From Cyclobacterium amurskyense (lineage in GTDB: Bacteria > Bacteroidota > Bacteroidia > Cytophagales > Cyclobacteriaceae), in contig NZ_CP012040.1 in the NCBI RefSeq assembly GCF_001050135.1, positions 3,923,001-3,987,000 of the forward strand: a DNA stretch of 64,000 nucleotides. The letters are read 5' to 3'. Position numbers and translations under genes: made by a program. Shown here in pieces: positions 25,349 to 34,417 of this stretch. Every line of letters begins with the position of its first letter. Within the stretch, counting starts at the first letter, position 1. The notes beneath the pieces are model-generated. The model did no database searches. It was not told where the DNA came from and saw only the letters and a list, made by a program, of their open reading frames with translations.

Positions 25349-26494
25349 TTGAAAATATTATTCATTCATAATGATTATTTTGAACCTTCTGGAGAAGAGC
25401 ATGCTGTAGAAGGACTTGCCGCACTTCTGGAAGCCAAAGGACATCAAATCATTTGGTACAGGAGGGGATCTAGGGAAATGGACAAGATGAAATTTGGCAA
25501 ATTAAGAGCCGGTATTTTAAGTTTATACAATCCAAAAGCAGTAAAAGATATAGATTCAATTATCCGTAAGGAGCGTCCGGATGTCGTTCAAGTTCAAAAT
25601 GTTTATCCCTTTATTTCCCCTCGAATTTTGAAGATGGTAAAAAAGCACAAATTACCTTTGGTAATGCGATGCCCAAATTACAGGTTGTGGTGCCCTACTG
25701 GATTGTTCTTGGATCGATCGGGTCAAATTTGTGAAAAATGTACTGGTCCTACCGGAGAACTTTCATGTATAAAAAAGAATTGCACAGGATCAAATTTAAA
25801 GAGCACCGCTTATGCCCTTAGGAATTTCGTTGCCAGGAAGTCAGGTGTTTTTTCTAAATATGTTGATACTTTTATTGTTCAATCTGAATTTCAACGTGAA
25901 AAATTTGCCTCCCTTGGGATTCCAAAGGAAAAAACAGTAATTGTTCCAGGGTTGACCCCGCCAATGTTACCAAGTAATCTCAAGTTTGAAGCCAAGTATT
26001 ATACTTTTATAGGAAGAGTAAGCAAGGAGAAAGGAGTGGATGATATATTCAGAGCGGCATCAACTCTTCCGAATTTAACCTTTGCAATTGCTGGAAGGAT
26101 CGGGGATAGGTTTGATATTTCAAATGCACCACCCAATGTGATTTTTAAGGGGTTTCTATCAGGGCTTGAATTGGATGATCTTTACAGAGAATCCAAAGCC
26201 ATTTTAGTCCCAAGTCGCTGGTATGAAGGTTTTCCAAATGTAATTACTAAAGCCATGTACCATGGTAAGCCGGTGATAACCTCCAATATGGGTTGTTTTA
26301 ATGATATAGTATCCCATGGGGAAACAGGACTGATGTTCGATATTAATAACAATTCTGGGTTAAAAGAGGCCATTTTACAGATAGAAAATGACCCTGTAGG
26401 TGCTTCAAGAATGGGAGAAGCAGGTAGAATAGTTTCCGTAAAAAAATATGGAAATGATCGTATTTATAGTAAATTAATCGAGATTTATAGCTAA
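25349..26494 (+). CDS. Glycosyltransferase family 4 with Cys-rich insert
   Basis: 381 aa from TTG 25349 (KILFIHNDYFEPSGEEHAVEGLAALL). The C-terminal half has YYTFIGRVSKEKGVDDI and AILVPSRWYEGFPNVITKAMYHGKPVI, a clear GT4 nucleotide-sugar site. The middle carries a Cys cluster (CPNYRLWCPTG, CEKC, SCIKKNC) seen in a GT4 subgroup and possibly binding zinc. Likely part of the same exopolysaccharide operon, though a 235-bp gap follows. Confidence 0.83.
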   Translation: MKILFIHNDYFEPSGEEHAVEGLAALLEAKGHQIIWYRRGSREMDKMKFGKLRAGILSLYNPKAVKDIDSIIRKERPDVVQVQNVYPFISPRILKMVKKHKLPLVMRCPNYRLWCPTGLFLDRSGQICEKCTGPTGELSCIKKNCTGSNLKSTAYALRNFVARKSGVFSKYVDTFIVQSEFQREKFASLGIPKEKTVIVPGLTPPMLPSNLKFEAKYYTFIGRVSKEKGVDDIFRAASTLPNLTFAIAGRIGDRFDISNAPPNVIFKGFLSGLELDDLYRESKAILVPSRWYEGFPNVITKAMYHGKPVITSNMGCFNDIVSHGETGLMFDINNNSGLKEAILQIENDPVGASRMGEAGRIVSVKKYGNDRIYSKLIEIYS

Positions 26495-26729
26495 ATTATA
26501 TTACTAATTTTTTACGAAATTTATTCATTTATATAGTAAGCCTAAATGTTTGATAGGTTCTGCGGTAACTTAGGTGATTTGTTGAAAATCATTGTTTTTT
26601 ATGATTTGTAACTGAATATACAGGATAATACAAAGATTATTTTGAAAAATTAATTTTGGGGAGAGTTCAATGCGGAGAAAATTAACTATTGAATATTTTG
26701 GAATTAATAACAGCTAATTCAAGAATATT

Positions 26730-27521
26730 ATGCTTTTAAAATTTTTAAATTATCAACTGACCACCCAACTTCCGACGGAAATTGGTGGAAGAAAAAAAGT
26801 ACTCGCCAATACCTTAAATCCACATTCCTTTTGTATTGCCAGGGAAGACAAGGATTTTCAAAATGCCTTAAAAGCATCAGCAATTTTGTTGCCCGATGGG
26901 ATTGGTATTGTTTATGCCACAAGATTGCTCTATGGAAAGAAAATCAAAAAGATTTCAGGTTATGACTTACACTTACACTACTTAGGCCTGTTGAATAATC
27001 AAGCAGGGAAAGTCTTTTATTTGGGCTCTTCCGAATTTGTTTTGAACGAAATCAAGAAAAAACTAGCTGTGAATTTTCCTGATATAGTGTGCGCTTTTTA
27101 TAGCCCTCCGTTTTGTGCTAGTTTTACAAGTGAAGAAGATCAGTTGATGGTAACTACCATCAATGAATTTAAACCTGATATTTTATTTGTTGGAATGACC
27201 GCGCCAAAGCAAGAAAAATGGGTTTTGAAAAACAAGGATAATCTGGAGGTCTCCACCATTGCTGCCATTGGTGCAGTCTTTGACTTTTATGCTGGCACTG
27301 TAATCAGACCCAATACCTTTTGGATTAACTTTGGTTTTGAATGGTTAATTCGTTTAATCAAGGAGCCTAAAAGACTGTGGAGAAGAACCCTGATATCAAC
27401 ACCAAAATTTGTTGTTTTAATCATGGCGCACAAAATTAAAGCTATCTTTGGATTCCCCAACAAAAGGGAGAAATTGATAACAAAACCTGAGACAAATTCA
27501 AAGTTAAAGATCCATGGGTGA
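26730..27521 (+). CDS. WecG/TagA/CpsF family glycosyltransferase
   Basis: 263 aa. ANTLNPHSFCIAREDKDF, ILLPDGIGIVYATRLLYG, KVFYLGSS and DILFVGMTAPKQEKWVLKN are the ordered blocks of the WecG/TagA family, which transfers N-acetylmannosamine(uronate) or related sugars to a lipid-linked first sugar. It acts on the inner face of the membrane, probably as an early step of repeat-unit synthesis. The preceding 235 bp (26495-26729) hold no gene beyond a 15-codon frame, so a promoter may be there. Overlaps the amidase by 8 bp. Confidence 0.85.
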   Translation: MLLKFLNYQLTTQLPTEIGGRKKVLANTLNPHSFCIAREDKDFQNALKASAILLPDGIGIVYATRLLYGKKIKKISGYDLHLHYLGLLNNQAGKVFYLGSSEFVLNEIKKKLAVNFPDIVCAFYSPPFCASFTSEEDQLMVTTINEFKPDILFVGMTAPKQEKWVLKNKDNLEVSTIAAIGAVFDFYAGTVIRPNTFWINFGFEWLIRLIKEPKRLWRRTLISTPKFVVLIMAHKIKAIFGFPNKREKLITKPETNSKLKIHG

Positions 27522-28530
27522 TTTTAAGAAAGCTTCTGCTCTAGCCTTAGTACTTATTGCTGTTCTAACACAATTTATTTCATCTTCTTCAGTAGCAATG
27601 CCTCTAGGAAAAATAGAGAAGTCATTAAAAGGAAAAGTGATATGCATAGACCCTGGACATGGGGGGACCGCAGAGACTGATTCCTATCGAGTAGGGCCGA
27701 CAGGGGAAAGGGAAGAGTGGATCAATTTAAGGGTAGGAACTTTACTTGGGGAAATGCTTGAGCAATCAGGGGCTAAAGTGATTTATACAAGAACCACAGA
27801 TACTTTTATCCCCTTGGCCGAAAGGAGTAAAATTGCTGTCGAGAATAAGGTGGATTTGTTTATTTCTATACACCACAATGCCACAGCGGATCCAAAGGTG
27901 AATTTTCCAATTATTTATTTTCATGGTAGTGCAGAGGAAAACAAAGCAAGTGTTGATTTTGGGGAAAAGGTAGCGAAAAAATTAGTAAAGCACCTTTTTA
28001 AAGGAAAAGGGCCATACAGTTTGGTTTCCGATTTCACCATTTTCTCTAGCTCAGGGGCTAGTGTCTTAAGAGGAACCTATGGAATTCCAGGTATAATCGG
28101 GGAAGCAACTTTTTTCACCTCCCCTAAAGAGGAAAAGAGGTTGAGACTTCCTGACTACAATAAAAAAGAGGCACTTGCCTATTTTGAAGCCATAGCTTTA
28201 TTTTTTAATACAGCTGAGGTACTTCCGATAGCTGAAAAAAATGATCCTTCTAAGATTGAGCCTTTTAAAGTTTTTCAGGAAGCAGACAGAATGAAACCAG
28301 AGGCCAAACAGTGGAAAGCCAATTTTTCAAAGGGGAAGAAGCTGTTTAGGAAAGGTGGGGAACAACGATTGGAGAAGGCCTTTGAATTGTTAACCCTTTC
28401 AGCCAGGTCATTTCCAGATTCATATGTGGCTAAGGAATGCCATGAATTAAGAGTTCTAATACTCAGTAAGCAAGGGGAAACGGATGCTGCAGAAATGGAG
28501 AAAAAAAGAGTCCGCTTCTTTTATCCTTGA
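27514..28530 (+). CDS. N-acetylmuramoyl-L-alanine amidase (Amidase_3), secreted
   Basis: 338 aa with an N-terminal signal-like helix (ALALVLIAVLTQFISSSSVA). Zinc ligands are H49 in CIDPGHGG, a Glu in GEREEWINLR (about 66-68) and H120 in FISIHHNATA; IIGEATFFTSPKEE supplies the late Glu. It cleaves the amide between MurNAc and the stem peptide. The C-terminal about 100 residues are helical and not of a known binding domain. Overlap of 8 bp with WecG puts it in the polysaccharide operon, perhaps to open peptidoglycan for the export machine. Confidence 0.85.
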   Translation: MGDFKKASALALVLIAVLTQFISSSSVAMPLGKIEKSLKGKVICIDPGHGGTAETDSYRVGPTGEREEWINLRVGTLLGEMLEQSGAKVIYTRTTDTFIPLAERSKIAVENKVDLFISIHHNATADPKVNFPIIYFHGSAEENKASVDFGEKVAKKLVKHLFKGKGPYSLVSDFTIFSSSGASVLRGTYGIPGIIGEATFFTSPKEEKRLRLPDYNKKEALAYFEAIALFFNTAEVLPIAEKNDPSKIEPFKVFQEADRMKPEAKQWKANFSKGKKLFRKGGEQRLEKAFELLTLSARSFPDSYVAKECHELRVLILSKQGETDAAEMEKKRVRFFYP

Positions 28531-28625
28531 CTTCAGTAAGAAAGGATTAAAATAATCCAAAAGCGGAAGCCCCCAAACTCTTCCTATTCCCGAAGCGCTA
28601 GCCAAGGGATTGTGTTTCAGCTAAG

Positions 28626-28661
28626 CGGGTTTGATGAGTCATAATGAGATCTTCAAACCCG
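28626..28661. repeat. Inverted repeat between convergent genes
   Basis: CGGGTTTGA (28626-28634) and TCAAACCCG (28653-28661) form a perfect 9-bp stem with an 18-nt loop, between the ends of the amidase gene and the Hpt gene. There is no T-run on either side, so it is not a standard intrinsic terminator, though the place suits one. Confidence 0.4.
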
Positions 28662-28673
28662 AAATAAAAAACA

Positions 28674-29036
28674 TTAAATTCTTGTTGTTAGTTCTTTTTG
28701 CAACTGAAAGATCACATTTTTCAATCCAGTATTTACCTCCGCGATTTTAGAAGATAAGTTTTCCACTTGACTTTCCATTTCAGCCAAATGCTCTACTTCT
28801 CTAATAACAGGCATAAGGCTAGTAATTTTGATATTGTCTATACTTGGCTTTATCTGATGTGCCAGGTTGCGGATAATGGAGAAATTTTCTTGTTCGAGGG
28901 CTTCGTTAAATCCTGTGATCGTATTTTCAGATTGCTCAATAAAAAGCCGGATCATTTCACTAATAAATTCATTACTACCACCACTTATTTCTTCTAGATT
29001 TATTAAATTATATAATTTTCCCTGGCTATCTTCCAT
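28674..29036 (-). CDS. Hpt domain phosphotransfer protein
   Basis: 120 aa, a single histidine-phosphotransfer domain. H60 in IIRNLAHQIKPSIDNIKI is the expected phospho-accepting His, within a helical bundle. Such stand-alone proteins pass phosphate between a hybrid sensor kinase and response regulators in the cytosol. No kinase or regulator gene is adjacent, so the partners are elsewhere. It diverges from tex by 148 bp and converges on the amidase gene. Confidence 0.78.
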   Translation of the reverse strand: MEDSQGKLYNLINLEEISGGSNEFISEMIRLFIEQSENTITGFNEALEQENFSIIRNLAHQIKPSIDNIKITSLMPVIREVEHLAEMESQVENLSSKIAEVNTGLKNVIFQLQKELTTRI

Positions 29037-29184
29037 TATTCCTTAGTATAAAATTTATTTGTAAATATACAATTTGCTTCGATATAAACGAATAATCGAA
29101 TTCTTAGTTTTTTTACTGCATCACAAAAAAATAGGCTTAAATTGCGCCGTATTAAACAAAATCAGGATTTAATTATTTTTATTC

Positions 29185-31446
29185 ATGTCAGATTTGAATC
29201 ATTATTCCAAGATTGCCACTGAGTTAGGCGTTCGCGAAAAGCAAGTAATCAGTACGGTCAATTTACTGGACGAGGGAGGGACTGTTCCTTTTATTTCCAG
29301 GTATAGAAAAGAAGTCACCGGAAGCTTGGATGAGGTACAGGTAGCTGCTGTAAGGGATAGGTTACAACAGTTAAGGGATTTGGACAAGCGAAAGGAAGCG
29401 ATAATAAAATCCATTGAGGAACAAGGAAAGTTAACAGATGAGCTGGCTGGTAAAATTAAGCGAGCAGAAACAATGTCTGTTTTAGAGGATATTTATCTTC
29501 CTTATAAACCAAAAAGAAGAACGAAAGGGACCATTGCAAAGGAAAAAGGTTTGGAGCCATTGGCCCAACTGATTTTTGAACAAAATTCCCTTGATTTAAT
29601 TAAGGTTGCGGAAGAATACATTGATGCTGAGAAGGAGGTAACCTCTACAGAAGATGCATTAAATGGTGCCCGTGATATAATGGCCGAATGGATCAATGAA
29701 GATGCCGAAATAAGGAAAAAATTAAGAGAGCTATTCATTGAGGAAGGTGAGTTTGTATCAAAAGTCATCCCTGGAAAGGAAGAGGAAGCCATCAAATACA
29801 AAGATTATTTTGATTGGAGAGAACCTGTTAAAACTGCTCCTTCTCACCGTATATTGGCCATGAGGAGAGGGGAAAAAGAACTTTTCCTGATGTTGGATAC
29901 AGGTCCGGATGATCTGAGTGCACTCAAAATTATTGAGAAGGCAGTAGTGAAAGAAAATAACACCTGTTCTGAACAGGTTAAGTTAGCCGCTAAGGACGGG
30001 TATAAAAGGCTACTGAAACCTTCTATGGAAACAGAGGTAAGGTTGTATGCCAAGAAAAAAGCGGACGAAGAAGCCATAAAGGTATTTACAGAAAACCTGA
30101 GACAGTTGTTATTGACCTCACCGCTTGGTGAAAAATCAGTATTGGCAATAGATCCAGGGTTTAGGACGGGTTGTAAGGTGGTATGCCTGGGGCCTCAGGG
30201 GCAATTCCTTCAGAATGAAACCATCTACCCAAATGAACCCCAAAAGAAAACCATGGAATCAGCTGCCTTGGTGAAGTATATGGTGGAGAAACACTCAATT
30301 GAGGCCATTGCCATCGGTAATGGTACTGCGAGTAGAGAAACTGAAGCATTCGTAAAAAACATAGGTCTACCCAAGGAAATTTTGATAGTGATGGTCAATG
30401 AAAGTGGTGCTTCTATCTATTCTGCATCTGATGTAGCGAGAGAAGAATTCCCTGATTTTGACCTTACCGTTAGGGGCGCTGTTTCTATTGGAAGAAGGTT
30501 AATGGATCCTTTGGCAGAGTTGGTGAAAATTGATGCCAAGTCAATTGGGGTAGGTCAATACCAACATGATGTGGATCAGTCTGCATTAAAAAATTCTCTG
30601 GATGATACTGTTATGAGTTGTGTGAATGGAGTGGGTGTTGAGGTAAATACTGCTTCCAAGCAATTGCTTACTTATGTGTCAGGCCTTGGTCCATCATTGG
30701 CTCAAAACATAGTAGCCTATAGAAATGAAAATGGACCTTTCAAAAGTAGAGAAGAAATTAAGAAGGTTCCAAGATTAGGTGAAAAAGCCTATGAGCAGGC
30801 GGCAGGATTTTTAAGGATTAGAAATGGAGCCAATCCTCTTGATAGTAGTGCTGTACACCCTGAGCGCTATGCACTGATTAATAGAATGGCCAAAGACATG
30901 GGCGTTTCTGTTGATGAGTTGGTCAAAACTGAAGAGCTTATTCAGAAAATACCTTTGAAGGACTACGTCAGTGAACAAGTTGGTTTACCTACACTCAAAG
31001 ATATTCTGGAGGAGCTAGGCAAACCCGGAAGAGATCCTAGAGAGAAATTTGAGGTTTTTCAGTTTGAAGATGGCATCAACGAGATGAAAGACCTAAAAGT
31101 AGGAATGAAGTTGCCAGGAATAGTAACCAATATAACCCAATTCGGAGCATTTGTAGATATAGGAGTACATCAGGATGGGCTTGTTCATTTGAGCCAAATG
31201 GCCGATAGGTTTATCAAAGACCCCAAAGAAGTGGTGGCGGTTAATCAGAAAGTGATGGCCACAGTGATGGAAGTAGACCTGCCTAGAAAACGAATAGGAT
31301 TAAGTCTCAAGTCTGATCCTTTCGCAGCCAATACTTCCTCTTCCAGAAATGAAAAACCTCGCCGTAGGCAACAAGGAGGTCAAAAAGAAGTCAAAGAAAG
31401 TATGGAAGACAAACTTGCGATGTTAAAGAAGAAATTTGGTAATTAA
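29185..31446 (+). CDS. tex: Tex family RNA-binding transcription accessory protein
   Basis: 753 aa, full family length. Order: N-terminal helical Tex_N (about 1-190), YqgF/RuvC-like domain with VLAIDPGFRTGCKVV (from about 318), helix-hairpin-helix pair (VSGLGPSLAQNIVAYRNENGPFKSREEI, about 495-525), and an S1 RNA-binding domain (GIVTNITQFGAFVDIGVHQDGLVHLSQM, about 650-680) followed by a basic, low-complexity tail. Tex binds nucleic acid and influences transcription and stress phenotypes. Single gene with its own strong terminator at 31484-31517. Confidence 0.93.
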   Translation: MSDLNHYSKIATELGVREKQVISTVNLLDEGGTVPFISRYRKEVTGSLDEVQVAAVRDRLQQLRDLDKRKEAIIKSIEEQGKLTDELAGKIKRAETMSVLEDIYLPYKPKRRTKGTIAKEKGLEPLAQLIFEQNSLDLIKVAEEYIDAEKEVTSTEDALNGARDIMAEWINEDAEIRKKLRELFIEEGEFVSKVIPGKEEEAIKYKDYFDWREPVKTAPSHRILAMRRGEKELFLMLDTGPDDLSALKIIEKAVVKENNTCSEQVKLAAKDGYKRLLKPSMETEVRLYAKKKADEEAIKVFTENLRQLLLTSPLGEKSVLAIDPGFRTGCKVVCLGPQGQFLQNETIYPNEPQKKTMESAALVKYMVEKHSIEAIAIGNGTASRETEAFVKNIGLPKEILIVMVNESGASIYSASDVAREEFPDFDLTVRGAVSIGRRLMDPLAELVKIDAKSIGVGQYQHDVDQSALKNSLDDTVMSCVNGVGVEVNTASKQLLTYVSGLGPSLAQNIVAYRNENGPFKSREEIKKVPRLGEKAYEQAAGFLRIRNGANPLDSSAVHPERYALINRMAKDMGVSVDELVKTEELIQKIPLKDYVSEQVGLPTLKDILEELGKPGRDPREKFEVFQFEDGINEMKDLKVGMKLPGIVTNITQFGAFVDIGVHQDGLVHLSQMADRFIKDPKEVVAVNQKVMATVMEVDLPRKRIGLSLKSDPFAANTSSSRNEKPRRRQQGGQKEVKESMEDKLAMLKKKFGN

Positions 31447-31483
31447 AATCTTCATATACATCTAAACAATCTAAATTAGCATC

Positions 31484-31517
31484 AAGCCTGTGGGATATTT
31501 CTCACAGGCTTTTTTTA
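31484..31517 (+). terminator. Rho-independent terminator of tex
   Basis: Stem AAGCCTGTG (31484-31492) pairs with CACAGGCTT (31503-31511) around a 10-nt loop and runs into seven T residues. Position 38 bp after the tex stop. Confidence 0.9.
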
Positions 31518-31523
31518 TGTTTA

Positions 31524-31572
31524 TTTAACCCGGATTATGTAATAGAATGTCTATTGCATATTTCGGGTTTAA
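31524..31572 (-). repeat. Dispersed intergenic repeat, short form (copy a)
   Basis: Read on the minus strand this 49-bp segment begins TTAAACCCGAAATATGCAAT and ends ATAATCCGGGTTAAA, with imperfect terminal inversion (TTTAACCCG...CGGGTTAAA). It differs from the copy at 51675-51723 at only two positions and equals the two ends of the long copies at 35038 and 48889 without their interior. It starts 7 bp after the tex terminator. Confidence 0.85.
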
Positions 31573-31823
31573 CCCAAGTTTGAATACACTTAATTAAGTG
31601 CTCATTATTAAGCTAGCCCATGTCATTACTGCTAAAGACTTATTTTGGTCAGTTTAGGAGCAGATTTTTTTCAGAGTATTCCATAAGTAGCTTGATTAGT
31701 CTTTCAAATAGAAGGGCATGTGCATTGAAATTTGAAAAAAATTAAACTTTTGGAGCTTTGGAATAGGTTAATTAAAATAACATTTCTATTTTTATAATGT
31801 TGATTAAATAAACATATTAAAAA
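31573..31823. other. Intergenic region with a 14-bp palindrome
   Basis: Between repeat copy a and the 85-aa gene no coding frame is convincing. CACTTAATTAAGTG at 31587-31600 is a perfect 14-bp palindrome and could be an operator or chance AT-rich symmetry. Confidence 0.35.
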
Positions 31824-32081
31824 ATGAGAGACCTACACAACATAAGCTTTACGACGAAAAAACTGGTTTCTGGCAACCTGCAGGTGAAATTTCAAATTCA
31901 AAATGCTTCAAGGCCTAGTTATGGGTACCTTTTGGTCAATCAGGCTTTTTCTGATGAAGAGATCATGGAAGAAATAAAGTTAAGACTAAACTTGCGTGAA
32001 CAATCCAAAATGGATTTGCTAAGGTTCACTTTTAAGAACCAATGGAAAGATGACCACCAATTTTACTTGTATTCTGCATGA
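31824..32081 (+). CDS. Hypothetical 85-aa protein upstream of the S24 regulator
   Basis: 85 aa, no family recognised. No signal peptide or membrane segment; mixed charge with an Arg/Lys-rich C-terminal half (EEIMEEIKLRLNLREQ). ATG at 31824 follows an AT-rich leader. Its stop shares ATGA with the start of the XRE/S24 gene (4-bp overlap), so the two are translated together and probably act in one process. It could be a partner or target of the regulator. Confidence 0.6.
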   Translation: MRDLHNISFTTKKLVSGNLQVKFQIQNASRPSYGYLLVNQAFSDEEIMEEIKLRLNLREQSKMDLLRFTFKNQWKDDHQFYLYSA

Positions 32082-32851
32082 GTTTCTTGGCCAATAACCT
32101 TAAAGTTTTACGTAAAAAATCAGGACTTACGCAAACTCAGTTGGCAGAGAAGCTTGGGGTGCAAAGGACCATGATATCTGCTTATGAAGATGGTAGGTCT
32201 GAACCAAGGCTTTCAACAATTCTAATTTTGACCAGCATTTTTGATGTGTCAATAGATGAGTTGACAAGTTGGGACATTGCCACAAAAGGGCGTCAATTTC
32301 TTCAAAAGGAAAAGTTAAAAGTACTTACAGTTACCTTGGATCAAAATGATCAAGAGCGTATCAGTATGGTGGGTAAGAAAGCATCCGCAGGTTATCTAAA
32401 CGGTTATGCTGATCCTGAATACATGGAGAACTTACCTAATTTTGGACTTCCAAACCTTACAGGAAGCCATACTTACAGGGCTTTTGAAATAAGCGGAGAC
32501 AGTATGTTGCCATTGATGCCCGGGACAATTGTAGTTGGGGCTTATATTGAAAGTCCAGGGGAAATTAAAAACGGTAAAACCTATGTTTTAGTAACCAAGA
32601 ATGATGGTATTGTCTACAAAAGGGTTTTCAACTATATAACTGAGAGAGGTAAATTGTTTGTAGTCTCAGACAATCAAAATTACAAGCCTTACGATATTCC
32701 CATACAAGAGGTGATGGAAATTTGGGAAGCCAAAGCTTTTATAAGTACACATTTTCCAGACCCAAAGCCTGAGGCCCCCGTTTCATTAGAAGAAATAGGC
32801 AAGATGATTTTAGAAATCAAATCGGATATTAGAAAAATCTCTAGCCATTAA
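32078..32851 (+). CDS. XRE-type HTH, S24/LexA-like autoproteolytic regulator
   Basis: 257 aa. An N-terminal Cro/CI helix-turn-helix (LRKKSGLTQTQLAEKLGVQRTMISAYEDGRSEPR, about 11-44) is joined to an S24 peptidase domain. Catalytic S142 in ISGDSMLPLMPG and K181 in GIVYKRV form the Ser-Lys dyad, and KASAGYLNGY offers an Ala104-Gly105 cleavage site as in LexA/UmuD/CI. It likely represses genes until self-cleavage under stress. No phage genes or error-prone polymerase adjoin it here, so the regulon is unknown. Coupled by ATGA to the 85-aa gene. Confidence 0.85.
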   Translation: MSFLANNLKVLRKKSGLTQTQLAEKLGVQRTMISAYEDGRSEPRLSTILILTSIFDVSIDELTSWDIATKGRQFLQKEKLKVLTVTLDQNDQERISMVGKKASAGYLNGYADPEYMENLPNFGLPNLTGSHTYRAFEISGDSMLPLMPGTIVVGAYIESPGEIKNGKTYVLVTKNDGIVYKRVFNYITERGKLFVVSDNQNYKPYDIPIQEVMEIWEAKAFISTHFPDPKPEAPVSLEEIGKMILEIKSDIRKISSH

Positions 32852-32861
32852 TACCAAACTT

Positions 32862-33623
32862 TTAAATAAGGGCATCGAAAGACTGTATGATTTTTTTCTT
32901 CGCATCAAAAGATGGATCAAGGTTGATAATGCCATTTTCAAAGTTGTGCCAGAACCCATCACCGCAGTCCAGGTATTTTCCATTTTGCACTGGCATATCT
33001 TCCTTTGCCAATGAATAATCATAATCAGGGATGAAAATTAGAGAGGCAAGCTCTCTTCCGCTTTCCCAGTTCATTTCCTTTTCTTTGCCATTTACAGTAA
33101 GGACAACTTTTCGGATGGAAAATTTATAAACTAACTCTACAACTGTATTTTTGTCCTTCTTTATTTCTAGGTACCTGATTTGCATCGGAGCCTCTCTGTT
33201 GCTGATTTCGTAAATGGCCTGAATAAAATCTTGGCAGGTAAAATACCAATCTTCTTGATTTAATGGGATGTCACGAATCATTTTTCCATGTACATCTTTT
33301 GCAAGCAATTTGATGCCTCCCTTTTCACCAAGGGTTTTTAAATTAGACCATTTTGAAGCCGAATAAAGCTTTTTGAAAATGGACTCCCACAGCTTTGGTA
33401 TTTCTCCTTTGTAATTGTAATCATCAGCCATAGTAAAACCCTCGTCTATTATTTCATCTGGACTAAGATTTTCCCTGTCTGTGTACTGTATATCAAATTG
33501 AGTATTCACAAAGTTTTTGCTAAAGGAGAGTTTTAGCTTAAAAATATGGCTAAATGGAGGAGGGAGTTCTCCTGTGATAAAATCAATTTCCAATCGTACA
33601 ATATCGTCTGATTTTAGATGCAT
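32862..33623 (-). CDS. Hypothetical cytosolic protein, 253 aa
   Basis: No family recognised. The likely start is ATG at 33621-33623 (MHLKSDDIVRLEIDF); an upstream TTG would add nine residues with no leader function. It has no signal peptide or membrane segment, is rich in aromatic and acidic residues and looks like a mostly beta protein (alternating segments such as VRLEIDFITGELPPPF, VVELVYKFSIRKVVLTVNG). It converges on the S24 regulator with a 10-bp gap. Its single-gene arrangement gives no clue to role. Confidence 0.6.
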   Translation of the reverse strand: MHLKSDDIVRLEIDFITGELPPPFSHIFKLKLSFSKNFVNTQFDIQYTDRENLSPDEIIDEGFTMADDYNYKGEIPKLWESIFKKLYSASKWSNLKTLGEKGGIKLLAKDVHGKMIRDIPLNQEDWYFTCQDFIQAIYEISNREAPMQIRYLEIKKDKNTVVELVYKFSIRKVVLTVNGKEKEMNWESGRELASLIFIPDYDYSLAKEDMPVQNGKYLDCGDGFWHNFENGIINLDPSFDAKKKIIQSFDALI

Positions 33624-33783
33624 ATTTTTATTTTTTAAGAGCGGAGACAAAATTAATGCTTAATACTAAAAATAAGGGATAAAATTGAGAATTTCATCTT
33701 GCTATTTTTTTTTAAGTTAAATACAAAAATTAAATCAGACCACAAATGAAGATAGTTTCGGATTATAAACGACATTTGATGCT

Positions 33784-34404
33784 ATGGAGGAATGGGAAAA
33801 AAACAATGACATTATAGTTGAGGATCTTTATAACAAAGGTTGGTGTGTTTTAGATCATTATATACCTGAAGACTTCAGAAAAGAGCTGCTTCAGGAGCAA
33901 AAAGAGTTGCTAATGCATGGGCAGTTTAGATTGGCAGGTATTGGTAGTGGAGATACTTTTGCGATAAAACCTGAAATAAGAAGCGATAAGGTACTGTGGA
34001 TGGATGAAAATCTATTGACGCCATTACAGGAGGTTTATTGGGACAAGATGAATGGATTAAGATCAGCAATTAATCGGCGTTGTTATTTGGGACTTAAGTC
34101 TTATGAAGCGCATTTTGCCATGTATCCTCAGGGTTCCTTTTATTTACGGCATTTGGACCGGTTCCAAACTGTAAGTTATAGGATAGTAAGTGTTGTTTTA
34201 TATTTAAATGATAGCTGGGAAGAATCCGATGGTGGAGCATTGAGGATGTATTTCACCAGACCTGATGGTATAGAGGAATATGAGGATTTTCTGCCCCTAG
34301 GAGGTAGGCTGGTTGCTTTTTTAAGTGGTGAGATTCCTCATGAGGTTTTACCTACAAATAAGGAAAGGATAAGTATTACAGGCTGGATGAAAGACAGGGA
34401 TTAA
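33784..34404 (+). CDS. 2OG-Fe(II) oxygenase (prolyl 4-hydroxylase-like)
   Basis: 206 aa. Iron ligands H123-x-D125 in YLRHLDRF and H186 in IPHEVLP, with R195 in ERISITGW for 2-oxoglutarate, within the DSBH fold (YPQGSFY...VVLYLNDSWEESDGGALRMY). It resembles the SM-20/EGL-9/PHD-like and bacterial prolyl hydroxylases; substrate unknown, possibly a translation-factor or ribosomal proline. Stands alone on the + strand and converges on the DUF4174 gene (13-bp gap). Confidence 0.82.
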   Translation: MEEWEKNNDIIVEDLYNKGWCVLDHYIPEDFRKELLQEQKELLMHGQFRLAGIGSGDTFAIKPEIRSDKVLWMDENLLTPLQEVYWDKMNGLRSAINRRCYLGLKSYEAHFAMYPQGSFYLRHLDRFQTVSYRIVSVVLYLNDSWEESDGGALRMYFTRPDGIEEYEDFLPLGGRLVAFLSGEIPHEVLPTNKERISITGWMKDRD

Positions 34405-34417
34405 AGCTTAGTCCTGA

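Noticed and set aside
26495..26729. Gap between GT4 and WecG searched for an RNA leader or small gene
   Set aside because: Only a 15-codon frame and no clear hairpin or good promoter pair.
28626..28661. Hairpin considered as a rho-independent terminator
   Set aside because: Perfect stem but no T-run on either strand; kept only as inverted repeat.
32810..33022. Frame on the minus strand overlapping the S24 and 253-aa genes
   Set aside because: Shadow of the 253-aa gene in another frame, no features.
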